DNA of 59,636 nucleotides, taken from positions 1-59,636 of the forward strand of contig JAFUZJ010000018.1 of assembly GCA_017476665.1 (NCBI GenBank), given 5' to 3'. Positions 43,412 to 51,821 of this stretch are shown here, piece after piece. The number at the start of each line of letters is the position of its first letter. The first letter of the stretch is position 1. The position numbers and the translations under genes were made by a program. This DNA comes from Lachnospiraceae bacterium. GTDB lineage: Bacteria > Bacillota > Clostridia > Lachnospirales > Lachnospiraceae. The notes beneath the pieces were generated by a model. The model made no database searches. It was not told where the DNA came from and was given only the letters and a program-made list of their open reading frames with translations.

Positions 43412-44490
43412 GAATTTTGATGGACAAAATAGAAAAAATAGACAAAATAGAAAAAAAGCAGTTTTACGGCAATAAGGAGTTGGTTTCATATGTGGTGCCG
43501 GAGACGGTGACAGAGATCGGGGATTGGGCGTTTGCGCGTTGTCGGAGGTTGAAGTGGATTGCGGTTCCGAAGGGACTTGAGCGGATTGAGAGAGAGGCTT
43601 TCGCAGGGTGTGAGAGTCTGGTTGTGGCACATTTTTATGAGGGGAATTGGGAAGAAACCTGGGAAGGTTCGGGAAAAGAGTCGGAACAAGAGGCAGGTCT
43701 GAAAGTCCGGACGCTGTCGAAGAAACAGCAGCTAGAGGGAGAACTTATGGCGCTTGCTCTTCGATATTTTCCGGAGGCGCAGAGCATAGTGAACGCGATG
43801 CGGGATAAAACGCTGGCAGCAGGCGCGGCAGGCTGGCTCAGGGGCTGGGATGAGGCTTGCGGGCGCTTTCTGCAGAGACTGGATGAGGAGGGCTTTGTGC
43901 CGTTTTTGGCGGGCGGAGAAGAGGATTATGCGGACGATGGGGAGAGCCTGGCAGCGTATTGCAGGGAAGCGCGGTTGACGAAAGCCAAGGTGGTGTATCG
44001 AAGGCTGTTGGCGGATCTGGTGGGAGCGGAATGGGGATTTGGACTGACGGAGGAGGTGCGGGTGTTTTACCAGGCGGCGCTTAGGGATAATGATGGGAAT
44101 TTTGCTGTATTGATGGGACTGGATGGGTACTTTAGGGAGGCAGTGGAACTGTATGAGGCGGCAGGGCTTTTGACACAGAAGAAGATCAGAGGGTTGCTTC
44201 AGCAGCTGCCGGAGGACATGGTTGAGCTGCGGGCACTCTATGATGTGTTTCACAAACCTGTGACCAGTGAGGAAGCAGATGATGGGATTTCCCAGGCGGT
44301 GGCGCAGCGGCTGGGTGAGGAGGATGTTCTGTCTGTGAGGGCTTTCGTGGGATTTATGAGAAGACGGAGACCTATGGCGGTCTGCTGGGAGTGGTGGATC
44401 TGGAGATCAGTCCGCAGCTTGATTTGGTGGCAAAGAACAGTGGCATGGATTGGTATGCCTGTTATCCCCAGCTGGAGTATTTTGAGGTAG
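43408..44490 (+). pseudogene. BspA-type leucine-rich-repeat protein with a frameshifted C-terminus
   Basis: N-terminal residues 15-80 are a BspA-like LRR_5 unit (YVVPETVTEIGDWAFARCRRLKWIAVPKGLERIEREAFAGCESL), followed by a helical region rich in Leu, Ala and Glu to about residue 312. The last about 48 residues turn into out-of-frame Arg/Trp-rich sequence (RRRRPMAVCWEWWIWRS), while another frame carries the natural-looking continuation (44343-44570). The reading frame therefore breaks near 44340. The LRR head suggests ligand or protein contacts; there is no signal peptide. Confidence 0.6.
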
Positions 44491-44570
44491 CGCCGGAGAT
44501 CGGCGATGACGGATGGCTGGTGGTTACTATGCCGGATGGAGCTGGAACGGCGTCCGGGAGAAAGGTCTGA
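44343..44570 (+). pseudogene. Out-of-frame continuation of the LRR-protein region
   Basis: A 76-codon stretch in a different frame from the gene it overlaps, with normal protein composition (GIYEKTETYGGLLGVVDLEI ... WYACYPQLEYFEVAPEIGDDGWLVVTMPDG). It has no start codon of its own. It is either the displaced C-terminus of the LRR protein or the remnant of a second gene fused by deletion. A further short frame (EFENPEEMYEYLEEYKGSN, to about 44628) suggests a second shift. Confidence 0.45.
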
Positions 44571-44658
44571 ATTCGAGAATCCAGAGGAAATGTATGAGTA
44601 TCTGGAGGAGTATAAGGGCAGCAATTAAGAGGCAGTATGAGTTGCGAACGGAGCTGTG

Positions 44659-44976
44659 TTAAGCGAGGCGCAGGATGCACTCGCAAAGGAATACGGCGAT
44701 ACAGGCAGAAAGGGCTACTACGGTGAGCCCTTTTCCTCTGTAGGAAAGGAAGACTGCAACCAACATGCCGACAACGGCGGACAGCACGAAAGCTGTTGCA
44801 CTGAAGATCGCGGGGATGGTCATGGCGGTCAGGACTGCGTAGGGAATGTAGTATAAAAAGGACCGGATAAAGCGGTTCTCAATTTTTTTGCTGATTGCGG
44901 CAAAAGGGATGGCGCGCACCAGGTAAGTGGTGCCTGCCATGAGAAGCAGATAAGGAAAAAAGGTGTTATTGGGCAT
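44659..44976 (-). CDS. azlD: AzlD-type branched-chain amino acid transport subunit
   Basis: 105 residues, three or four hydrophobic helices (NTFFPYLLLMAGTTYLVRAIPFA; SFLYYIPYAVLTAMTIPAIF; VALSACIAVFLCECIL). The TTYLVRAIPF segment is characteristic of AzlD. Works with AzlC as a branched-chain amino acid exporter. Start 44976 (MPNNTFF) has GGAGGAACC upstream, which lies inside the end of azlC (11 bp overlap). Confidence 0.85.
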   Translation of the reverse strand: MPNNTFFPYLLLMAGTTYLVRAIPFAAISKKIENRFIRSFLYYIPYAVLTAMTIPAIFSATAFVLSAVVGMLVAVFLSYRGKGLTVVALSACIAVFLCECILRLA

Positions 44977-45703
44977 GGTTTGGTTCCTCCGTTTGGTTTT
45001 CTTCCAGGGCAATTGGGTGTAGGATCGATGAAACGATGGCTGCGGCAATGGCGCATACGCTGATGGCCAGACCGTTTGAAAGCCGGTTCAGCACAGGCAC
45101 GTAGGTGAAGCAGGTGCTGAGCAGGGCTGCGATCGACACGGTGAGGATGACGGGATGGCATTTTTTCATCTCGGGCGTGACGATGGCGATGAACATGCCG
45201 TAGATGGCAAGTCCCAGTGCGCTCATGATCCGCTCCGGCAGAATGTTGCCGAGGATGGCGCCAAGGAGGGTACCGCCGCCCCAGCCGAGGTATGGCAGCA
45301 GGGCGAGGCCGGCAAAAAAGGCCCGGGAAACCACCGGCTGACTCACGGCCACCGCGAAGATCTCATCCGTGATCAGGGCGCCGAACAGAAGACGCCAGAT
45401 GCCGCGGAAGCGTTCATTCACTTTTTGGGACAGAGAGATGGACATGAAGGAGTAGCGGATGTTGATGGTCAGCTGCGATACCAGCATGTCCAGGTATTGT
45501 CCGGGCACCAGCATGGTGGTGATGCCGGAGAATTGTCCGGCACTGGTGGTGCACATCAGGGAGATGAGCGTCGCCTGCCAGGGGGTAAAACCGTAGGAGA
45601 CGGCGATGATCCCGAAGGTGAAGGACACCGACAGGTAGCCGAGGGCTATAGGGATGCCCGCTTTCAGGCCGTCTGTGAAATTTTTTATCAGTTGTGTCGT
45701 CAT
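44966..45703 (-). CDS. azlC: AzlC-type branched-chain amino acid transport subunit
   Basis: 245 residues, about six to eight hydrophobic helices. Typical AzlC blocks: FTDGLKAGIPIALGYLSVSFTFGI, CTTSAGQFSGI and LLFGALITDEIFAV. Start 45703 (MTTQLIKNF) with AAAAGGATT upstream; the longer frame has no ribosome binding site. Cotranscribed with azlD. The pair exports branched-chain amino acids or their analogues in related bacteria. Confidence 0.88.
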   Translation of the reverse strand: MTTQLIKNFTDGLKAGIPIALGYLSVSFTFGIIAVSYGFTPWQATLISLMCTTSAGQFSGITTMLVPGQYLDMLVSQLTINIRYSFMSISLSQKVNERFRGIWRLLFGALITDEIFAVAVSQPVVSRAFFAGLALLPYLGWGGGTLLGAILGNILPERIMSALGLAIYGMFIAIVTPEMKKCHPVILTVSIAALLSTCFTYVPVLNRLSNGLAISVCAIAAAIVSSILHPIALEENQTEEPNHAQ

Positions 45704-45817
45704 GGCAAAAATCCTTTTATCTATGGAATCCTTTTTATGAATTGTTTTCACGCGAATATTTATTTTACTATTGCAGGCGGGGAATTGCAAGCAGATTTGT
45801 AAAACGGGAAAAAAGTG

Positions 45818-45846
45818 TTGTTAATTTGAGGAAAAACCGCTATACT
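45818..45846 (+). promoter_or_regulatory. Promoter of the EAL-domain gene
   Basis: TTGTTA (45818-45823), 17 bp, TATACT (45841-45846); gene start at 45887. Confidence 0.55.
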
Positions 45847-45886
45847 TAAAGAAGAGGAAGTCTTTTACTTTGGTTGGGGGTTGGAC

Positions 45887-47605
45887 ATGCATTTAGAGGA
45901 ACCGATTATCACGTATTTGAATGAACTGGTACATGCGGCGTCGGAGCGGAACCTGGATCCGGGGGATTACAGGCAGTTATGCGAATCGCTGCAGGTGGCT
46001 AAGATGTATTATGATATGGATCTGGGAGGCGGGGATCGCTATCGGGATCAGCGTACTCAGAAGCTTGTGATCGAGAGCCAAGAGCAGGAGAACAAAATTA
46101 TCCTGTTTGACAACGGAGAGCCTACAGGCGAGAAGATGGTCTATACCTATTATTACAATGGTGAACAGGAATATGTCCATGCCTATATTGAGTTGAGGCA
46201 GGGAATCCGGTGGGAAGATCTGGACTCTGAAGTGTATCAGTTTATGGCGGATATGATCTATCTGATCGTCAGCAGGCAGAATATGCGGTTTATGTTGGAT
46301 TTTGCCGAAGCAACAGATGTGCAGACCGGTATTCCCAACAGTGCCTTGATCCGGAAAAAGTACGGAGAGATCGTAAAGCGTGTTTCGCCGGAAGATATTC
46401 TGGTGCTTTATGTGAATCTGCAGAATTTTAAATATGTGAATGAGGTGGGAGGCGCCAAGTGCGGTGATGAAGTCATCATCCGATACGCCAGGCTATTGCT
46501 CAATTCGGTAACGGAGGATGAGTGTGTCTGCCGTATGGGTGGGGATAACTTCGGACTTTTTATTTATAAAGATCACCTTGATGGACTGATGGAAAAGCTG
46601 AAATGTGTCAGCGTAGGAGACTTGCAGACCATGCCGGGTCGCCATTTTGAGATCACGCCATGGATCGGAATATCTCAGGGAAAACCGGATGACAGAAGAC
46701 CTTTCGGAGCCAGACTGGAGGAGGCTTCTACGGCGTGTAACATGGGAAAACGAGTGTTTAAGAAGAATGTGGTGTTCTTTTCCGAGCAGTTGATGGGGCA
46801 GATCGCGCGGGGGCATGAGATCATTGCGATGTTCCATCCGGCGGTGAAAGGACATGAGTTCCATCCGTTTTTCCAGCCGAAGGTGGATATGAAGACGGGA
46901 GAACTTGTGGGCTTTGAAGCGCTCTGCCGCTGGATCCATGCGGGTAAGTTTATTTATCCGGATCAGTTTATTCCGGTGCTGGACAGGGAAGGGCTGATCC
47001 ATGAGCTGGATATGGCTATTTTCGAGGAGACTTGCCGGGCAATCCGAAAATGGAAGGATATGGGGTTGAACCCTCCGCGGATATCTTCCAATTTTTCCAG
47101 AAAAAATCTGTATGTGGCAGACATTGAGAATAAGATCCGAAGCGTCATTGAGGGCTGCGGAATAGAAACCGAGGATGTTGAAATCGAGATCACGGAGAGC
47201 GTAAACGGAGAGGAATATGATCGGTTGATCGAGTTTGTGAAGCGCTTGAAGGCGTATGGGCTGCATATTTCGGTGGATGATTTCGGCACAGGGTATTCAT
47301 CCATGGCACTGATCCATAATATCGATGCGGATGTGATCAAAATTGACAAGAGTTTTGTGGACGAGGTGCCGGGAAAGGCCAAGGCGGAGGTGCTGATTGA
47401 AAGCATTATCAGTCTGGCAAAGCGTCTGAATATGTCCGTTATCGCGGAAGGTGTGGAGACGGCGGAGCAGGGAAAGGAACTGATTAAGCTGGGATGCTAT
47501 TACGCCCAGGGATATTATTACAGCAAACCTGTAGATTTTGATCGGGCCACGGAATTGATTAAGAATCCACCGTTCAAAACTATTCTTAAAAACGCAAATT
47601 CATGA
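45887..47605 (+). CDS. Cyclic-di-GMP phosphodiesterase (degenerate GGDEF + EAL)
   Basis: 572 residues, no membrane segment. An N-terminal region of unknown type (1-135) precedes a GGDEF domain whose active site reads RMGGDNFG at about residue 216 (GGDNF instead of GGDEF), so cyclase activity is doubtful. The EAL domain is complete: GFEALCRW (about 343), NFS, EIEITES, SVDDFGTGYSS, IKIDKSFV and VIAEGVE keep the metal-binding and catalytic Glu/Asp/Lys residues. Likely degrades c-di-GMP in the cytoplasm. Start 45887 (MHLEEPI) or the TTG two codons earlier; the ribosome binding site is GGGGG-like. Monocistronic. Confidence 0.85.
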   Translation: MHLEEPIITYLNELVHAASERNLDPGDYRQLCESLQVAKMYYDMDLGGGDRYRDQRTQKLVIESQEQENKIILFDNGEPTGEKMVYTYYYNGEQEYVHAYIELRQGIRWEDLDSEVYQFMADMIYLIVSRQNMRFMLDFAEATDVQTGIPNSALIRKKYGEIVKRVSPEDILVLYVNLQNFKYVNEVGGAKCGDEVIIRYARLLLNSVTEDECVCRMGGDNFGLFIYKDHLDGLMEKLKCVSVGDLQTMPGRHFEITPWIGISQGKPDDRRPFGARLEEASTACNMGKRVFKKNVVFFSEQLMGQIARGHEIIAMFHPAVKGHEFHPFFQPKVDMKTGELVGFEALCRWIHAGKFIYPDQFIPVLDREGLIHELDMAIFEETCRAIRKWKDMGLNPPRISSNFSRKNLYVADIENKIRSVIEGCGIETEDVEIEITESVNGEEYDRLIEFVKRLKAYGLHISVDDFGTGYSSMALIHNIDADVIKIDKSFVDEVPGKAKAEVLIESIISLAKRLNMSVIAEGVETAEQGKELIKLGCYYAQGYYYSKPVDFDRATELIKNPPFKTILKNANS

Positions 47606-47714
47606 TTTGTTTACAAAGATTTTAGAAAGTGTTAGCATTTTCCGATACACAAACATAGAAATTGTGATATAATATTCACAAAGGGAAAATTTTGTGAGAG
47701 TACTGGAGGTTCTT

Positions 47715-47894
47715 ATGGCAGAACAGATTGCGAAATGTCCCGCATGTGGCTCGGAGAATTGTAAGGTCGAAAACGCATCAAGCAATGCCTTTGCGCATTG
47801 GGTCAGATGTATGAGTTGTGGGAACTGTGGACGTACCAAGATGACTGCGGGAGCGGCCATCAAAAGCTGGAATAAGGGAGAGAAGAGAGAGTAG
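47715..47894 (+). CDS. Small zinc-ribbon protein, Lar-like
   Basis: 59 residues: CPACGSENCKVENASSNAFA...WVRCMSCGNCG...AGAAIKSWNKG. Two CxxC pairs and the terminal A-I-x-x-W-N match the Lar restriction-alleviation type zinc ribbons carried by phages and mobile DNA. Start 47715 has TGGAGGTTCTT upstream. It lies just before the FMN riboswitch and is not related to riboflavin transport. Family membership is from pattern only. Confidence 0.65.
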   Translation: MAEQIAKCPACGSENCKVENASSNAFAHWVRCMSCGNCGRTKMTAGAAIKSWNKGEKRE

Positions 47895-47938
47895 CGGCTA
47901 GGTGGCTCCGGATCTCCCGAAGCGTGAAAACTGAATAT

Positions 47939-48061
47939 CTATTTTTCGGGGGTGGGTGAAATTCCCTACTGGCGGTAAAGTCCGCGACCTGTATCTGCAT
48001 GATACGGCTGATTCGGTGAGATTCCGGAACCAACAGTAAAGTCTGGATGGGAGAAAAATAG
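47939..48061 (+). ncRNA. FMN riboswitch (RFN element)
   Basis: Contains the conserved RFN core: GGGGTGGGTGAAATTCCCTA, GGCGGTAAAGTCCGCGA, GATTCGGTGAGATTCCGGAA and CCAACAGTAAAGTCTGGATG, closed by P1 stem CTATTTTTC (47939-47947) with GAAAAATAG (48053-48061). Binds FMN and lowers expression of ribU downstream, by the terminator at 48177-48202. Confidence 0.95.
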
Positions 48062-48176
48062 CAGATGTTATTTTATGCTGCAAGCTCGATGTGTCTATGC
48101 TGGATTAGGGCATGGTGGGATATGTGTATACAAACATACATAAGCGCGAGCAGCATAAAACAAGATCAGACTGTTA

Positions 48177-48202
48177 CCCGAATCGAAAGATTCGGGTTTT
48201 TT
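48177..48202 (+). terminator. Expression-platform terminator of the FMN riboswitch
   Basis: Perfect 8 bp stem CCCGAATC/GATTCGGG with GAAA tetraloop and TTTTTT, 90 bp before ribU. Confidence 0.85.
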
Positions 48203-48293
48203 GCGTCCTGTGGGGAAAACATGGCGCAGATATAAAATCACATACAAATTTTACGGCGAAATGTTGACAGGCATTTGGCAGAGAGGAGAAAAA

Positions 48294-49028
48294 ATGAGTA
48301 AATTAGTGGAAACAGCGGCAGCAAATACTGCTACGGTGTTGGAATTTCTGGCGGTGATCGCAGGCGTCTTCGTGGCGGGAATTCTGCTGGAAAAAGCGGC
48401 ACAGAAGAAACAAGGGGTGAAAGAGAAGGTCTTTACCACCAGGAAGATGGCAGTGATCGGGATGTTCTCGGCGTTATCGGCGGTATTGATGATATTGGAG
48501 ATTCCGCTGTGGTTTGTACCGGGATTCTACAAGCTGGATTTCAGTGAGCTGCCGATTTTGATCGGAACGTTTGCGTTCGGGCCGATGGCGGGGGTGATGA
48601 TGGAGCTTGTGAAGATCTTGTTAAAGCTCTGTATTAAGGGAACCGGTACGGCATTTGTTGGAGAACTGGCGAACTTTACGGTGGGATGCAGTTTTATTTT
48701 GCCGGCTTCCGCAGTCTACGCGTTCCGCAAGACAAAGAAAAATGCGATCCTGGCCTGCGTGATCGGCACTTTAGTGATGACTATCTTTGGGACGATCTTC
48801 AATGCGGTATATCTGCTGCCTGTTTTTGCCAGGATGTTCATGCCGATGGAGAAAATTCTGGCAATGGGTGTTGCGTGTAACCCGTTTGTCCGGGAAGACA
48901 GTCTCACCAGTTTCGTGATTGCCTGCGTGGCCCCTTTGAATCTGATTAAGGGCAGTCTTGTATCGGTGATCACACTATGGGTTTACAAGCCTTTAAGCCC
49001 GATCATAAAGTCTGGACATACGAAATAA
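48294..49028 (+). CDS. ribU: Riboflavin ECF transporter S component
   Basis: 244 residues, about six hydrophobic helices. RibU-type blocks are visible: MAVIGMFSALSAVLMILEIPLWFVPGFYKLDFSELPILIGTFAFGP, with the family KLDFSELP and the AFGPxAG that follow. Binds riboflavin and docks on the shared EcfAA'T module (not in this window). Control by the upstream FMN riboswitch confirms the substrate. Start 48294 (MSKLVETAA) has AGAGAGGAGAA. The N-terminal 40 residues carry an extra helix (TVLEFLAVIAGVFVAGILL) beyond the core. Confidence 0.93.
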   Translation: MSKLVETAAANTATVLEFLAVIAGVFVAGILLEKAAQKKQGVKEKVFTTRKMAVIGMFSALSAVLMILEIPLWFVPGFYKLDFSELPILIGTFAFGPMAGVMMELVKILLKLCIKGTGTAFVGELANFTVGCSFILPASAVYAFRKTKKNAILACVIGTLVMTIFGTIFNAVYLLPVFARMFMPMEKILAMGVACNPFVREDSLTSFVIACVAPLNLIKGSLVSVITLWVYKPLSPIIKSGHTK

Positions 49029-49231
49029 GGGGGATAATGATGACTGTGAAAGTCAAAAATTAAAATCTGATTTATGACATTTGCGTCATGAGATTTATGA
49101 GTTAAATGTCAGATAAAGAACGTTTAAAAATAAGGATTTGAAATTAATGACAGATCAATTGACAGAAATGATAATTTATTTCTGAACCGGATAATTTAAA
49201 ACGCATGTTATTTGATTTGGCATTATTGTTC

Positions 49232-49260
49232 TTGCTTTTTGAGCGGGAAAACCATATAAT
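49232..49260 (+). promoter_or_regulatory. Promoter of the YcxB-like / tsa operon
   Basis: TTGCTT (49232-49237), 17 bp, TATAAT (49255-49260), followed by a terminator-like hairpin from 49275. The rest of the 49029-49331 gap is AT-rich with no gene. Confidence 0.6.
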
Positions 49261-49274
49261 GATTTGGAAAGAAT

Positions 49275-49311
49275 AAAGCACCTGCAAAACATTGCGTAGG
49301 TGCTTTTTCAA
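49275..49311 (+). terminator. Terminator/attenuator just after the tsa-operon promoter
   Basis: AAAGCACCT (49275-49283) with AGGTGCTTT (49298-49306), an inner GC pair around AAAACATT, and a TTTTT tract. It lies 14 bases after the -10 box, so it acts on this promoter's transcripts as well as any from ribU. Confidence 0.7.
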
Positions 49312-49334
49312 GGTATACAAAGGTAGACAGAGTT

Positions 49335-49811
49335 ATGGTAGAATTGGATATTAAAATCGAAGCCGGAGATCTGTACGATTATATGCTGATGCATAATTAC
49401 CACAGCGCAGCAGGGCTTCTGGGCAGTGGCGTGGGTGCAGTGGCAGTGCTGGTCGGTGTGTCAAGAGAGGAGGCAATCTTCTGGATCGCCGGCATCGTGT
49501 TGCTGTTGTATCTGCCGTGGACCCTGTTCCTCAAGAGCCGTCAGCAGATTCTGAATAATCCGGCTTTTCGGGAGAAATTACATTATAAATTGGATGAAAG
49601 CGGAATTACGGTCTCACAGCATGGAGAGGAGCAGCATCAGGCCTGGGAGAACATGGTGAAAGCGGTGTCCACCGGACACAGTATCATTGTGTATACAAGC
49701 AGGGTGAATGCGACTATTTTTCCGAAACGGGAGTTGGGAGATAAAAAAACGGATGTTATCGAAATGATCTCAACACATATGCCTCCCGCCAGGGTGAAGA
49801 TTCGCAATTAA
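49335..49811 (+). CDS. YcxB-like membrane protein
   Basis: 158 residues: a short N-terminus, two hydrophobic segments (AAGLLGSGVGAVAVLVGV; EAIFWIAGIVLLLYLPWTLFL), then a soluble C-terminal domain typical of YcxB-like proteins (YKLDESGITVSQHGEEQHQAWENMVKAVSTGHSIIVYTS ... IFPKRELG). Function of the family is unknown. Located 41 bp before tsaE and likely the first gene of that operon. Confidence 0.7.
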   Translation: MVELDIKIEAGDLYDYMLMHNYHSAAGLLGSGVGAVAVLVGVSREEAIFWIAGIVLLLYLPWTLFLKSRQQILNNPAFREKLHYKLDESGITVSQHGEEQHQAWENMVKAVSTGHSIIVYTSRVNATIFPKRELGDKKTDVIEMISTHMPPARVKIRN

Positions 49812-49851
49812 AACAGATCCGACTAAAATCAGAAGAAAGCGGTTTGGTGGT

Positions 49852-50295
49852 ATGTCTGACAATAATATAGAAGTGATTGAAACAAACGGACCGGAGGAGA
49901 CGTATGCTCTGGGAGAGAAGATGGGGCGCGCATGCAGACCGGGGCAGGTCTATACACTGATCGGTGACCTGGGTGTGGGCAAGACGGTATTTACTCAGGG
50001 ATTGGCAGCGGGATTGGGAATCCGTGAGCCGGTGAACAGCCCGACGTTTACCATTTTGCAGGTATATGAAGAGGGCAGACTGCCTTTTTACCATTTCGAC
50101 GTGTATCGGATCGGCGATGTGTCGGAGATGGATGAGATCGGATATGAGGATTGTTTCTACGGTCAGGGGGTCAGCCTGATCGAATGGGCGAATCTGGTAC
50201 CGGAGATCCTGCCGGAGCATTATATCAGGATCACGATAGAGAAGGATCTGCAAAAGGGGTTTGATTACCGGCGGATCAGTGTGGAAGAGCGTTAA
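49852..50295 (+). CDS. tsaE: tRNA threonylcarbamoyladenosine ATPase TsaE
   Basis: 147 residues. P-loop GDLGVGKTVFTQGLAAGLGI, SPTFTILQVYEEGRLPFYHFDVYRI and SLIEWANLVPEILP are TsaE signatures. Part of the TsaBDE complex that adds threonylcarbamoyl to A37 of ANN-decoding tRNAs. The next gene encodes TsaB (fused to RimI); tsaD follows 3 kb later in the same run. Confidence 0.95.
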   Translation: MSDNNIEVIETNGPEETYALGEKMGRACRPGQVYTLIGDLGVGKTVFTQGLAAGLGIREPVNSPTFTILQVYEEGRLPFYHFDVYRIGDVSEMDEIGYEDCFYGQGVSLIEWANLVPEILPEHYIRITIEKDLQKGFDYRRISVEER

Positions 50296-50308
50296 GGGAG
50301 TCGGGGAA

Positions 50309-51505
50309 ATGAAAATTCTGGGAATAGACAGTTCCGGACTAGTGGCAGGTGTCGCTGTGGTGGAAGACGATGTGCTACTGGCGGAATATAATGTAAATTA
50401 TAAGAAGACGCACTCGCAGACACTTTTGCCGATGTTAAATGTGGTGCGGGAAATGATCGAGCTGGATCTGAACAGTGTGGATGCTATCGCCATCGCGTCG
50501 GGGCCGGGGTCTTTTACCGGATTGCGGATCGGTTCCGCTACGGCGAAGGGGCTGGGATTTGCGTTGGACAAGCCGTTGGTGGAGGTTCCTACCTTAGAGG
50601 GACTGGCATATAATCTGTGCGGAACGGGAGCCTGGGTGTGTCCGCTGATCGATGCGAGAAGAAATCAGGTCTATACGGGAATCTATGCGTTCCGGCAGAA
50701 GGAACTCTGTGTGGTGGAGCCGCAGTGTGCGGTTGATATTTCCTATATTATAGGAAGATTAAATGAATTGGGGGAGACGGATCCGGAGAGAGAAGTAATC
50801 TTCTTGGGAGACGGCGTCCCTGTTTACAGAGAACAGTTGGAGCAGGGCGTGAAGATCCGACATTCCTATGCGGTGGCTGCAAACAACAGGCAGCGGGCGG
50901 CAAGCGTGGCGGCACTGGGACTGGCGTACTATGTAGCACATCAGAAAGGTGAGGCAGGGCAAATGTCCGGGTGCGGGAAGGTGGTATCAGCGGCGGAGCA
51001 TCGGCCGGAGTATCTGCGCCAGAGCCAGGCGGAGCGGGAACGACAGGAAAAACAGGGCGTTTTATTGCGGGATATGACTCCTGCGGATGTGTCGGCGTTA
51101 GCGCAGATGGAGCGGGAAATCTTCAGCATGCCGTGGTCCGAGAAGTCTTTTGAGGAATTGTTTCAATATTCTTATAAGGTAAATCTGGTGGCGGAGCAGG
51201 ACGGAAGGGTAGTCGGCTGTATCTGTATGACGTTGATCGGCGAAGAAGGCGAGATCGACAAGGTGATGGTGACGGATGCAATGCGCGGGCGCGGCGTCGG
51301 AACGGCTCTGGTGCGGGAAGCGCTGCGATGCGGAAGCGAGCGGGGCGGGGAAGTGTTTACCCTGGAAGTACGGAAAAGCAATGCGGCAGCCATTGCGCTG
51401 TATGAAAAGACCGGTTTTTCGTCTGAAGGGATCCGGCCTGATTTTTACGACAAGCCGAAAGAGGATGCGGTGATCATGTGGAACCGCATGTCGAAAGGTG
51501 TGTAA
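50309..51505 (+). CDS. tsaB: Fused TsaB - RimI protein
   Basis: 398 residues. Residues 1-230 are TsaB (KILGIDSSGLVAGVAVVED, KKTHSQTLLPMLNVV, IAIASGPGSFTGLRIGSATAKGLG), the scaffold of t6A synthesis. After a Gln/Glu-rich linker (about 235-255), residues 258-398 are a GNAT acetyltransferase of the RimI type (RDMTPADVSALAQMEREIFSMPWSEKSFEEL; acetyl-CoA loop VTDAMRGRGVGTALV; YEKTGFSSEGIRPDFY), which acetylates ribosomal protein S18 N-termini. In most Firmicutes these are adjacent separate genes; here they are one frame. Start 50309 (MKILGID), 13 bp after tsaE. Confidence 0.93.
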   Translation: MKILGIDSSGLVAGVAVVEDDVLLAEYNVNYKKTHSQTLLPMLNVVREMIELDLNSVDAIAIASGPGSFTGLRIGSATAKGLGFALDKPLVEVPTLEGLAYNLCGTGAWVCPLIDARRNQVYTGIYAFRQKELCVVEPQCAVDISYIIGRLNELGETDPEREVIFLGDGVPVYREQLEQGVKIRHSYAVAANNRQRAASVAALGLAYYVAHQKGEAGQMSGCGKVVSAAEHRPEYLRQSQAERERQEKQGVLLRDMTPADVSALAQMEREIFSMPWSEKSFEELFQYSYKVNLVAEQDGRVVGCICMTLIGEEGEIDKVMVTDAMRGRGVGTALVREALRCGSERGGEVFTLEVRKSNAAAIALYEKTGFSSEGIRPDFYDKPKEDAVIMWNRMSKGV

Positions 51506-51596
51506 GATAAGGCGGGCAATAATTACCAGTCCGATCTGCAAACGCCTATAGTATACTCATAGGTGGAAATTCTCGCAAAATACAGGAGGAAGCGCC

Positions 51597-51821
51597 ATGA
51601 GAAAATACGAAAAAGTAATCTGCAATCAGTGTAAGAAGGAATTGAGATCCGAGGGAAAATATCTGAAGGAGGGATGTTTTTCCGTGGATTACACGTTTGG
51701 ATATTTCAGCCGCAAGGACGGTACCCGGCACAGATTTGATCTGTGTGAGGAATGCTATGACAAAATGGTGGCGGGCTTTGCCATCCCTGTGGAGGAAGAT
51801 GAGGAGACAGAATTATGCTAG
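51597..51821 (+). CDS. Small four-cysteine (zinc ribbon-like) protein
   Basis: 74 residues: VICNQCKKEL ... DLCEECYDK, two CxxC pairs that probably bind zinc, with an aromatic middle (DYTFGYFSRKDGTRHRF) and acidic tail. Strong ribosome binding site (CAGGAGGAAG). Overlaps the rnz start by 7 bp, so translation is probably coupled. Function unknown; conserved small proteins like it occur beside metabolic genes in Clostridia. Confidence 0.7.
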   Translation: MRKYEKVICNQCKKELRSEGKYLKEGCFSVDYTFGYFSRKDGTRHRFDLCEECYDKMVAGFAIPVEEDEETELC

